Of a stretch of DNA of 64,000 nt, positions 25,065 through 36,553 are shown piece by piece. The position numbers and the translations under genes are program-made. Positions within the stretch are counted from its first letter, which is position 1; every line of letters starts with the position of its first letter. The stretch lies in the NCBI GenBank assembly GCA_023846275.1, contig CM043869.1:36110737-36174736 (forward strand), in the 5' to 3' direction. Below the pieces are notes generated by a model. It saw only the letters and a list, made by a program, of their open reading frames with translations. It was not told the DNA's origin and did not search any database. This stretch comes from Vanilla planifolia (Eukaryota; Streptophyta; Magnoliopsida; Asparagales; Orchidaceae).

Positions 25065-26250
25065 TTACTATTTGATGAGTTCAACTAAGAATTAAACATC
25101 AATTAAGAAATCTTAGGAGAGAAATGCAAGCTTTATGTTACTATTGGATCATTCTCATGAAACTTGTCTTATTGAATAGATAAGATAGTCACAAAATCAT
25201 CACTTGAAGCTAATCATTATGATAGATATAGAGACCTTGAAGATAGACTTTTCAACTATGAGGTGATGTCAATATTACTAACAAAAGAAATTAGTACCTA
25301 TTAATAAAGATATTATAGATAATTATTTTGTTGATTATTATCTTGAAAAATTGCTTAAACAATATGGAGCTTATAGTTCTAAATAGAGTTTTTGGGCATG
25401 TTAAGAGGTTAGAAGATAGAGATTACACCTTAAAACATTTGGACCACACCTTGCATATATTATCTACAAGTTCTCGCAATAATCAAAGTAATTTTACAAA
25501 AAATGTGATGACATAAACCATTCTTAATGTAAGAAATCATGACATTACTTGTAGTTCTTTCTTTTCTTTTTTTTAATTAAGATAACATAATATTTGTAAT
25601 TCCAACAACTATAAGTTTAACTTATACAAAAAAAATTAACAATTGTTTTATTCCTCATAAACTTTTATGAATACATGTTATTCATGATCTCATGGTTCAT
25701 AACTACTCATATTCATTATCAACCTACTTTACCTTTTTTTGTGTACTAGAGACATTCCCTAACATGTAAGCAAAATAAATTGTCCAAAGAATGTCAAAAT
25801 TGATAAATTTAAATAATAAATGATATTTTTATGAGATTAAAAGAGATAAATAACTATACAATAAACTTAATAAGATGATACCATTATTAGCATATCATAC
25901 TCATGCATATCCACAAGCCATTAACACTATATTGAATCAAGATAGTGTTTAGTGTTTGATATCTATATATATATATATATATCATTTTTATTTTTATTAT
26001 TTTTTAATTACATTTTTTATATCTTTTCACATTTTTATCTTTCTATTTTATTAGAGTTTTATTTTGCCTTGAAATTATTACCTATATTTTTTTTTTTTTT
26101 TATTCTTTTTTTTCTTTTTTTTGACATCCCATTATCATGTAGATCTTTGAAATATGCATAACATATCATGTCAACCCTCATATTAAAAGCTTATATAGTA
26201 TGCTAAACTCTAATGCAAACTCATGGTATGATATATTACTAAAACTATTA

Positions 26251-26324
26251 AGTAAGAGATCTTTAATGTTATCTCATGATCTAGTATACAACCAATATCA
26301 CTGAGTAAGAGATCTTTAATGTTA
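26251..26324. repeat. 53 bp spaced direct duplication
   Basis: The 21 bp word beginning AGTAAGAGATCTTTAATGTT occurs at 26251 and at 26304. Confidence 0.85.
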
Positions 26325-26388
26325 AGTCAAGGCTTTTTATATTACTAACGCTTCATCATTCCCCACATCTTATGCTATGGTGTTAATT

Positions 26389-26538
26389 TTGTTACACCCT
26401 TGTGTTTGATGAGTCAAGCATAAATGTTTATATCTCATATGGGCTTGACTTAATTGAATATTAATAATTTTATTTAAAACAAGCTCATATGAGATATAAA
26501 CATTTATGCTTGACTCATCAAACACAAGGGTGTAACAA
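26389..26538. repeat. LTR-end palindrome with 59 bp arms
   Basis: Arms 26389-26447 and 26480-26538 are reverse complements with one mismatch, around a 32 bp AT-rich loop. Each arm starts with the LTR terminus TGTTACACCC reading inward. The right arm directly follows the polypurine tract of the minus-strand copia element, so it is the start of that element's LTR; the left arm is the same start in the opposite sense. The transcript or single strand could form a very stable hairpin. Confidence 0.93.
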
Positions 26539-28412
26539 TCTCCTCCTTTTGATGATGAAAAGATATAAATATTTTAAATACAAAAATGTGACAAAAAAAT
26601 AAATGTTTAAGGAAGAAATTAAGAATTAACATGCTCCTCCTATCTTGATGCTCCCCCTAACTCCTAACTATTCTCTCCCTTTGACATCATCAAAAGGAAG
26701 TGAACCTTAATTAATGTCTAAAATTCCTAATTGTTTCCTCAATGTTTGAAATTACTCTAATGGTAAAGATTTGGTAAAAAAGTCAACTAATTCAAGCTTA
26801 GTAGGAACAAACTCAAATTCTACTGATCCTTTGACCACTTGGTCTCTAATAAAGTGATATCTAACATTTGTAGGCTTAATCCTAGAATGATGAGCTTGAT
26901 TCTTGGCTAATGTTAATGCACTAGTGTTATCAATTCTAATAGGTATATGTGTGACCTCTAAACCATAGTATTGAAGTTGTTGTTTTATTTGTAATCCTAA
27001 AAAAAATTTAGCTCACCCATCATGCTCATTTCAAATTCCTTAGTCATAAGATCTCCAAATTCTCTACATATTTCTTTTTTTGTACTACCAAAACATAAAT
27101 ATGAACAATTAGTAAATAATCTCCTAATGATCAAATCCTTTAGATGTGAGGTTGCAAATTTTTATCCTCTAGGTAAATTGCTTTCTTTTTCTTTTTCTAC
27201 TTCTAGATTTTTTAATTTTTTTTCATTCTTATTTAGATCTAAGTTCTTTACTAATTTTATTTCATCTTCTAAATACTTCTTACTAACTAGTTGGATAGAC
27301 TCATCAAACACAACATATATTATTTTCTCTACCTTATGAGATTCTAAATTAAAGATTCTATATACTTTTCTAATAGATGAATACTCGATTTTGATTTTCT
27401 TCTTGGTTTTGACTGTATAAAGTGTAAAATTTAAATTAGAAGCATACCACTAAATTAAATCATCAATTTAAGTTTTATAAATGTCCTAAACCTATCCTAG
27501 AATGACCTCATCCTCCAAATCCGTGGAAAAGGTGAAAGTGGAATTCAAATCACATTTGGTGGCTTTAAAGACCATGGGTTTTTCCTTCTTTCTTTGATGC
27601 TTTAGCTTGCTTGTAGAAGCCTATTCCGTAAGTTTCCTTGTCATCTCTATTTCAACAGTGAGAAGTTCCCTAAGTAGTTTATCCAATGAAAGTTTGTTGA
27701 TATCATTAGCCACTTTAATAGCCATTGCAAAGGGATCATATTCCTCTAGAAGGATTCTCAAAATTTTTCTTATTAAGTCACCATTTGAGAATTTCCTCCC
27801 AAGATTTACTAAGCTATTTGTAATGTCATTAAATCTTAAAAACATACTTTTAATACTCTCATTGAGATTCATTCTAAAAAGCTCATAGTCATGGGCAAGG
27901 ATGTTAATCTTTGTCTCTTTCACTTGTGAGGTGCCCTCATAAGTTACTTCGAGTTTTTTTCTACACCTTAAATGTCGTATTCAAATTCATAATTTGTGTG
28001 AATTCATAAGGAGAAATTCCATAATGAAGATAATTCAAGGCCCTAGCATTCAATTGAGCTAATTTTTAGTGCTCAACATTAAGCTCACTAAAGGGCTTGA
28101 CTTCATTAGTAGAAGAATTTCTAGGAAGTTCACAATGCTTAGTCATAACTTTCCATAACTCCAAATCGATTGATTCAATAAAAATTCTAAAACAGGATTT
28201 CCAATACAAGTAAAATTCTCCTTTAAACAATGGAGGTCGATTTGAAGAAAATCCTTCACACAAAGTTGCACTTATATCAACCAAAGAGGAAGCCATAAAA
28301 CTAAAAATCTCAAAACCACAAAAAATGTGAGAAAGTCTTCTTTTAGCACAAGCAGATCTCTCACGTGATGTTACTCACGTAATTTGGGATTCCTCACTCT
28401 GATACCAATTGA
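26539..28412 (-). mobile_element. Ty1/copia internal region, fossil (minus strand)
   Basis: Read on the minus strand, the order is: primer-binding site TGGTATCAGAG (28400-28412), copia gag of the UBN2/DUF4219 type (about 28296-27620, with RPPLFKGEFYLYWK and LLEEYDPFAMAIK), a strongly shortened polymerase remnant near 27000-26750 (readable NVRYHFIRDQVVKGSVEFEF-type RNase H tail), then a polypurine tract (AAAAGGAGGAGAT) next to the LTR start at 26537. The gag type and the AGGGGGAGAT-like polypurine tract suggest the SIRE/Maximus branch. It is broken, with most of pol missing, and of moderate age. Confidence 0.85.
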
Positions 28413-28960
28413 AGTTCTTTGTGCTTAAAGTAAACCCACAAGAGGGGGGTGAATTGTAGTAAATAAAGTTTTGAGATTTTCTTTCAATTTTTGGTTTAAA
28501 TTAAAACTTAAATCTTTTAAGCAAGAACAAGAAAGAGAAGTAAAATAGTACACAAAATATTTTTAAGGTGGTTCGACTCAAAATCGAGCATACATCTACC
28601 ACCAATCGGTGTTGGGAAAAAGCCACTAAAATTCACCAAATTACAAGCGAGATATTTCGTACGGCTCACCTCAAACCAACTTGGGATTTTACCTATGGCT
28701 AATCCCGAACCTACTTGAGTTTTTTTTGGGCTCAACTCAACCCCGGGCTTTTGCACAATTGACGGGATGCCCTTACCCCAAAGAAACAAATACAAAAATT
28801 GGCAACAAAGTATAAACATAAAACAATTTAAAGAAGTATGAGGCACACTCAATACAATAAAAATTTCAAAGAAAAAACCGAAAAGTGGGAGGAATAGAAA
28901 CTGAAAATAGTTGAAGCAAATACCTCCAATATATCGATATAGTGTTGAGGACAATGTCTC
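28413..28960 (-). mobile_element. Copia 5' LTR, R/U5 part (minus strand)
   Basis: Immediately upstream, in the element's sense, of the primer-binding site. On the minus strand it ends in a C-rich motif (CAATTCACCCCCCTCTTGTG) followed by CTTCA just before the PBS, a layout shared with the young copia element at 33114-36463. The outer boundary is not visible: the expected TGTTACACCC start was not found to the right, so the U3 part is missing or too diverged. The 148-codon open frame here is LTR sequence, not a gene. Confidence 0.65.
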
Positions 28961-31900
28961 CAAAAATCAAATTTTTATTTTCATTTTCCAACTATATAAT
29001 GTCACATATGAAATGAATATGACAGTCAAAATATTATAATTATATTTGTTTTATCATAGTACAATAATGTAATTGAAAAGTCATAAATCTAATAAAAATA
29101 TAGAACTAATAAAGCCATGAGATAAGTAATACAAAATATCATTACATTAATTCCCATGATATTTTTAGAGCTAATATTCATTTCATTTTATTTTAATTAT
29201 TATTGAAGTTTTTCAACATCATTATCTAATAAAACCATAAAAATAAATATGTAACAAGTAAAATTCGAACAATCCATATAGAGAGAATAATAATAATAAA
29301 ATGTATTTAATAAAAAAATTATCAAAATAAAACTATTATGTTAGATCAATGGTTATAAAATTTATCTATCTGAATTCAACATGATGTTTTCTTTCTTAAC
29401 CTTAATCATTACTTGAAATCCTATAATGTTATTTGTATGCAAAGGACAACATATAAACTAATTGTAACATATTTACTAAGTAATTAAAATTATGTAAATT
29501 CTTTAAATATATCATACTTGTACGATTCCCTAAATTATATTTTATGATCATCTATAAATAAGTACTTTGTATTATATCATACATTTACAATCTTAAAATT
29601 GTACCATATGATCTCCTTTATTCCTTATTACTTAAATTATTCATTTATTCTTAACTACAAGCCCAGTAAAGATATCATACGCTAAAAAGGTAATAATGTA
29701 CTATTGCATTATACATCCATATATGATCTCTTTTAATTTTAACAAACTTCTAATGATCATTCAATATGATGCATATAATCACACTTTATGATATTATGAA
29801 TACTTTAATGATCATACAATACCATTAATAACATCATACTAAGTAATTTATTTTACTTTGTTTCTTTCTCTCACCAATTTATTGATGTCATCCATTCTTA
29901 TATTGATACAATATAAATATTATATTATATGATTTAATTTTGTTACAATTTTGAAAATTAAATCAAACCTTATAATTCTACCACATAGTACCAATCCAAC
30001 CATTTGAAATTAGTTAATTTTTCTTAAACTTAAATATGATTAAGCCATCTATACAATAGTAACTATGCTCCTCATATAAGTACAATAAAAAAATCATTTA
30101 GTATGATATCTTCAATAACCCTCACATAACCTTGTCATAGCCAATGATACAAGCTCATTATACTTTATGATGATGCCAACATACTTGTATGATTTGTTTC
30201 AAAAACAAATCTAACACCCATCTCCTCTTCCTCTAATGAACTAAACACCTAAAATTGGAAAATGATTGTAAAGGTTATCTCATTGGCTAGATCGAACTCT
30301 ATATCTCTCCTTCAATGGTATAACATCTCTATTTCCCTTTAGTTTTCACACACCAAACAAGCTCACCAAAGCAAACTCTCTTATGAACTCACTAGAAAAT
30401 CTTTTACCAATCCCTTAGGAAGATGCATTAAACTAACTAATTGATTGATAAAATTTTTAATATAGGTTAAATATTAAATTACTATCAAAATAATATTATT
30501 TTATATAAATTTTGTTACCATACTAGAAATCTGAAAGTTTCATTCTCATGAGTTTTGCCACAATTTGTTCACAAAATACCCTGATACTCCACTATTTATA
30601 AATCTATCTTCACTTATTTGATTTCCTTTTACATTAAAATTTAAAAAATATAAATATACTTTATTAAAATCTAACATTTCTTTATTTACAAATCTATCAT
30701 CTGTTAATCAATTTTGACATAAGCCAAAATTTATGTAATTGAAAAATCTACCATAGTATAACTAATATTCTAATACTTACAAATCTATCATCTACTAACC
30801 ATATTTGACTAAAGCTAAAATTTAAAAATTACAAATCTACTCTCAGTATAATCCAAAAAATTATAATTATATTTATATATTTAAACATCTATAAAAAATT
30901 CTCTAGGTCTCTAAAAATTATAAATTTAATATCATTAGAATTATCTTGAATAATACTTTTTATTTACCAAATCATATTTTTATTAACTTTAAAACTATAG
31001 CATATCTTTCAAGATTATCTATTATTTTAATATTTTTATGTATAAAGGTTATACTCCCAAAATCTAACTTTGCAATGTTAAAATATACTTCATTATAATT
31101 ATATTGGCTAAATTCCATAACTTATTACATATAAAAATTTGTAAGACTACGATTGTGCACATTTGGAGCCCTTCTTCAACTCCCTTAATTGTTAGATTCA
31201 TTTTTAAATCTTTATTATTGATAGTTTTATATAGTTTATATGGATGTTTTTTTCTTTATTGCACAAAAAGAACATCTATACAAGTTTTAGTGAATACAAA
31301 CACATAGTTAAAAGGTGGGTTTTCCCTTCTTTTTTAATCAAATGAAGATTATGAATTGATTAGTAGACTTCTTTGACTAACAATGGCATTCATCAAATAT
31401 TATTTTATTGTTATATTGTTGAATAACAATGTTTTATTGAATGTTAGCATAGATGTTTTATTGAATTAATAACTTGTGTCATGCTATAATTGAGTCCCCA
31501 TAATTATCATGAGGCATTTATTGCAACAATTTTATTAATTAATTATTTTCATTCAAACATTCTTTCATGAAGTGACAAAATGAAGTTTTATGCAAACAAA
31601 AAGTTGAATATAACATTATGTATATCTTTAGATATTTATGCTTTTCATTTTTACAATAACATCATACTGGTAAATTCTTGCCTAAATGTTCACCATGTGC
31701 CTCATTATGCTATGATGGTACTCACAAAAATTACAAGTGTTTTGACATAGATTCTAAACAAATTTGCACTTTCAATCATATTACATTTCATGAAAATACA
31801 TTTAATTTATATCAATTCCAATTATCTCCAACAAGATATCATATATTCCTTCTTTCAAATACTTTGATTTGTCTCTTATTTATCAATTTTCACCCTTAAT

Positions 31901-33108
31901 CTATTACTCCATACCCCTTATCCAACTCTTTAACTTAAACTCATTATCCATCTACATCATCACCATCACTAGCATTTACTTCTTACTCCACAATTCCACT
32001 AATTAATAGATCATATTGCCAATATGTTTGGATGTCTTACATAAAAAAATCAACAAGAACCCAATATTAACATCCAAAAGATTTACTCACCTTTATAATT
32101 GACCTCACTTTTTTGAAATTTACTTCTTACACTTAAGATGATAAGAACAATTATTTAATACAAGTAATGCATGAGGATCACAATTGCAGTTTTTCAAATA
32201 ATACATAGTTTTTCAAATAATACATAAGTGCTTGTCTCGTAAACGCATCACATAAAATAAAAAAAGTGCTTAAATTCAAATGACAATACAACTATTTGAT
32301 TATTTGATATAAAGCATGTTTGTTGCTAAGGGTTATTGTAAAAAATGCCTTAATTATCAAAACACAGTGAAAAATAGTAAACTTGTAACTATATAAAAAA
32401 TTAATTTTTATAGTGCCTCAAAATGTTAGAAATTTGTTAATACAAAAATTTGATTAAATGATATTAATAAAATCTTAGTGAAGAATCTTAAGAATGTGAT
32501 TACAGGGAAGGGTAAGGAAGGACTTGGACCTTTACAAGTTGAAGATTACCAAGGACAACAAGAAAAACCAAGGGAATATAATAGAGGTTCTTTCTCTCTT
32601 GAAAGTCCTTATTTTTTGAGTGAGAAAATTGCTTGCCTTTAAGTGGACCCCAAGGACCTCTTCATAATTGGGTTTTAACATGGGCTATGGATGGTCAAAC
32701 ATTATTTAGTAAAATAAGATTCACTTGATCATATTCTTGGGGCATTTGGACATCTATCACACTCTTATCCATTTCACATTACAAGAAGAATATATTCATT
32801 ATTGGTTACATTGTGTATAGTTGATACTAGAATCTAGACTAAAATTCTTAAATCAACTCTAAATTTTTAATTAAATGTTGAACCCTCATTGGCTCCTATC
32901 TAGATTTCTTTTGAGTAACTTCTAATTTACTAGTTCAACAAACTATTCATTTATTCTATTACATTTGTAATTAGCATGTCTTTTAAACTTGATGTTATTA
33001 TCATAAAGATCACAAGATCTCATATTGTCAAAGTATATGTGGAGGTTAATTGTCATAGTAGCATCCTGTGCATCATGTAGAGGTTCTACTTAGAGATGTA
33101 CTAGTCTT
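28961..33108. other. AT-rich stretch without recognisable genes
   Basis: Gene-free by eye. From about 29440 to 30200 the words ATCATAC, GTATGAT and TATGATC recur every few tens of bases, like the 600-1600 part of the 4.49 kb unit. A small 18 bp tandem duplication (TTTTTCAAATAATACATA) sits near 32190-32227. No domain similarity recognised. Confidence 0.55.
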
Positions 33109-33113
33109 ATTTG
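33109..33113. repeat. Copia target-site duplication, left
   Basis: ATTTG immediately before the TGTTG terminus. The partner lies at 36464-36468. Confidence 0.9.
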
Positions 33114-36100
33114 TGTTGAACCCCTTTGTGCACCACGAGTTTGATGAGTACAAAACCATTGTACTAATGTTAATGATTTGTTGAGTGTATTTCAGATCAT
33201 GCTTCTCAAGTGCTTACAGGGATTAGGAGATTGGAGAGCTTGGTCGATTAATCCATAGAGCGATCCACATGAAAAGCATTGTCGAAGTTCATTAGTGGCA
33301 TGGCTCAAGAACGACTCTCAAACGTCAGCTCATGAGAGTCAATCAGGTTCTCCTTGTGGCGTGGCAAAACCACTTGGAGATTTTCATATACTACATTATC
33401 AAGGTTAGATTGATAAACCCATCCTGTTAATCAATATGTGACACACTTAGGATTGCATTTTTGAGATTCATACAATGCAGCATATCTTTATTAGAATTAC
33501 ATTAGAATGTTTTTTAATTAACCTTTAATCGATCAGTTTGACATCATTACATTGGTAATTATAGTTATTAATTTGGTTAATATCTCTCTTATTTAATTGC
33601 CTAAGGGTTGTACCATACGATTTTATATATCGTATTAGTGCAACTCTACGTATGAGGCTTACATTTAAGAAGGTGTTGTGATTAAACAAGTTATTCAATT
33701 TTTCTCCTAAATTCAGTTGGAGTAATTGCTTTCCTACTACACTTTGCTTAAAACATTTTAATAATATTTTGGTTTGCTACCAAGCTTCTATTATTCATGC
33801 TAGATCTTAATCAACATGTTAAAATTAACATCCATGTCTTAAAATACAATGTTGTATTTTATAAATATTGAGTTATATTATGGTTAGTCATATTGTTACA
33901 TAATATTTTTTTCTTGTGCACCCCTTGTTTGAATTACTGTTAAATTCAATTATGTTTTTTTTTTAACATTAGTATCATTATAGTTTTTTTTTCAATATTA
34001 TGCTTTCAATTAACATCTTTTGATTTATGACAAAAAGGGGGAGAGATATGTGAGAAAATATTAATTATCATTCCCATTCATGCATCCTTTATAACTGTTA
34101 GTTAAATTATCTATATTGCATACCTTGAGGGGGAGCATGAATGTAGGGAGAGTATTTTTATGTGAAACATATAACTTCTTAATCAATGGTTTTGTCATCA
34201 TCAAAAGGGGGAGATTGTTGAACCCCTTTGTGCACCACGAGTTTGATGAGTACAAAACCATTGTACTAATGTTAATGATTTGTTGAGTGTATTTCAGATC
34301 ATGCTTCTCAAGTGCTTACAGGGATTAGGAGATTGGAGAGCTTGGTCGATTAATCCATAGAGCGATCCACATGAAAAGCATTGTCGAAGTTCATTAGTGG
34401 CATGGCTCAAGAACGACTCTCAAACGTCAGCTCATGAGAGTCAATCAGGTTCTCCTTGTGGCGTGGCAAAACCACTTGGAGATTTTCATATACTACATTA
34501 TCAAGGTTAGATTGATAAACCCATCCTGTTAATCAATATGTGACACACTTAGGATTGCATTTTTGAGATTCATACAATGCAGCATATCTTTATTAGAATT
34601 ACATTAGGATGTTTTTTAATTAACCTTTAATCGATCAGTTTGACATCATTACATTGGTAATTATAGTTATTAATTTGGTTAATATCTCTCTTATTTAATT
34701 GCCTAAGGGTTGTACCATACGATTTTATATATCGTATTAGTGCAACTCTACGTATGAGGCTTACATTTAAGAAGGTGTTGTGATTAAACAAGTCATTGAC
34801 TTGTATAATCAATATTTTACACCATATTTATTTTGGTTTAAATAAAAATATAATTATTAGTTATTAAAGCTTTCAAAATTTTATTTCCGATTTTCGCTTT
34901 ACGCCAAACCGAAAAAAAAGGGGTTCGGTTAACGCCGAACCGGAACCACGCCGAACCAGCTAGGCGAGAACTTAAGGGGACGACTATAAGGGCGCAAACA
35001 CAGCCAGAGTTCTTAATTCGGGTTCGGGTCATATTTGACCCGTTATGCTCTTAACAGGTCGGCTTGGGTATTGACTTTCCAACCGTACCTGGGGGCAGCC
35101 AACCCCAATGTTTTCGGCTGAAGGAAAAAGAGAGGTGAACTCTTATATGCGCCACTTCTCCCTACCAACAGGCAATGTGGGACTAAAAAGCGTTTTTCGG
35201 TTTTCATTCTCTGTTTTTTCGGCGCAACGGCTATATGCTTTAAATTTATTTTCTTCTCCTCTTCTAGCCGTTGGAAGAAAACGGCTTAATCAACATTGTT
35301 GATCAGCCCTCTTCTATAAAAGGGATTAATTTTGAAGAGAAAGCACAAGCACTTAACGCAAAAATTCTTCAAACAAGACGAACGGAAACTGTGCAATTTT
35401 ACTGTTCATCGTCTTCCTCAGCCTTCTCGGACCAAAACGGAACGCGATCATTTCGCCTCAAATTTGCACGTTTCGTTCTCTTTCTTTTCTATTTTACAAT
35501 TGCTTACTCAACTACATCTTATACTTTGCTTAGCTACTTAGATTGAGGTTGAATTTACTGCAAACCTTTTCCGTTATCCAAGCTTCGGCGATCTTGATTT
35601 TTCGGACCAATCTTCACCAAATTTGATTGTTGTTTCACGCCTTGGAATCTCTATTAGCTTTTCGGAATACAACTTATCAATTTCGAATTTCTATTGCGTC
35701 GAATTTCAGACCAAATCACCTCCGAACAACTCTTCCGCCTAAAACAGAACAACGCCTCTCGCAAACGCGATTTGGGCATTGTCCTGTTTGGAAAGCGCGT
35801 TCAGAGGCGCGTAGTCCTGTTTTGAAGCGCGTTCAGAAGTGCGTTTGTTTCCTTTTTAAGCTGCGGTTTGAAAAGTGATTTCTTTCATTATCTTAAGTTT
35901 AATTAATTAGATTTAATTGTTAAGTATGAGCTCTAAGTACACAAGGACTTATATTTAAGAGCTCCAAATAATTTGTGTGTTTTTAACGAAATTTATATTG
36001 TTGAATTTTTTTTTAGTTAAGCATTTTTAATACTTGTTTAGTAGTTGTGTCACAAATTAAGATTAAAGGATTGTGGTACAGGTTGATGTAAAACTTTTAC

Positions 36101-36463
36101 TTGAAAGCTGAAATCTGTTTTCTTGCCAAAATTGTAACAGCTTTGTTGTTGTGAGTGTGCAGCGTGTCTTGCTACTGTTGATTGTATTTGGTTGGTACCA
36201 ATTGGGTTGATTGGTTGTTGTGAGGGTTTCGGCCTACCCATCGGTTGGGCAAAAGGCAGTGTTTAATAGTGAAGCCTGGCTGGGTCAGCTAGGGGTGGAT
36301 GTAGGCAAAGGTTTTGCCGAACCACTTGAAATTGTGTGTGCTTTTCATTCTTTACTTCATTGCTCATAATTTCTCTTTACTATTGTAATTAACTTTAAAA
36401 TTGTTTAAAAAATTATAAAAGGAACAATTCACCCCCCCTCTTGTAACACGCAAGTTTCCAACA
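33114..36463 (+). mobile_element. Young, internally reduced Ty1/copia (SIRE-like) element
   Basis: Ends are TGTTG...CAACA, flanked by a 5 bp target duplication ATTTG (33109-33113 and 36464-36468). Parts: a partial left LTR (33114-33691), a short internal remnant with several polypurine runs (33692-34215, ending AAAAGGGGGAGAT), and a full right LTR (34216-36463, 2248 bp). The 578 bp shared by the two LTRs shows one difference, so the insertion is very recent. No gag or pol is present, so the copy is non-autonomous. Its polypurine tract and C-rich LTR end match SIRE/Maximus-type copia elements. It is moderately GC-rich in the right LTR (34880-35880), unlike its surroundings. Confidence 0.93.
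35315..35322 (+). promoter_or_regulatory. TATA box of the copia right LTR
   Basis: TATAAAAG in the GC-richer part of the LTR, the likely U3/R promoter. About 390 bp upstream is a small palindrome, GGTTCGGTTAACGCCGAACC (34922-34941), with another CCGAACC nearby; these could be regulatory sites. Function is inferred from position only. Confidence 0.5.
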
Positions 36464-36468
36464 ATTTG
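36464..36468. repeat. Copia target-site duplication, right
   Basis: ATTTG immediately after the CAACA terminus. The partner lies at 33109-33113. Confidence 0.9.
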
Positions 36469-36553
36469 AACTCAGAATCATGCCAAGATTGGCACCACTT
36501 CTCATTGATCTCTATTATTATTATTGTTGTAAGGTCAATTGCAATAGTCTATT

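Larger units (their letters stand above)
23011..26388. other. AT-rich stretch without recognisable genes
   Basis: Long runs of A/T, a TA run at 25964-25982, T-rich tracts near 26088 and 26107, and three small direct duplications listed separately. None of the short open frames resembles a protein I recognise. Confidence 0.6.

Noticed and set aside
28517-28963. 148-codon minus-strand open frame
   Set aside because: Lies in the copia LTR just upstream of the primer-binding site; no domain, and LTRs of this family do not encode a protein here.
33114-34793. The 578 bp direct repeat as a simple segmental duplication
   Set aside because: Both copies start with TGTTG, the second follows a polypurine tract, and a matching ATTTG flanks TGTTG...CAACA, so these are LTRs of one element.
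35108-35878. Several 64-91 codon frames in the copia right LTR
   Set aside because: They fall in the GC-richer LTR block and overlap each other; no recognisable protein.
36464-36478. Primer-binding site after the copia right LTR
   Set aside because: The sequence after CAACA only loosely resembles TGGTATCAGAG, and its first five bases exactly repeat the left flank, so it is the target duplication and host DNA.
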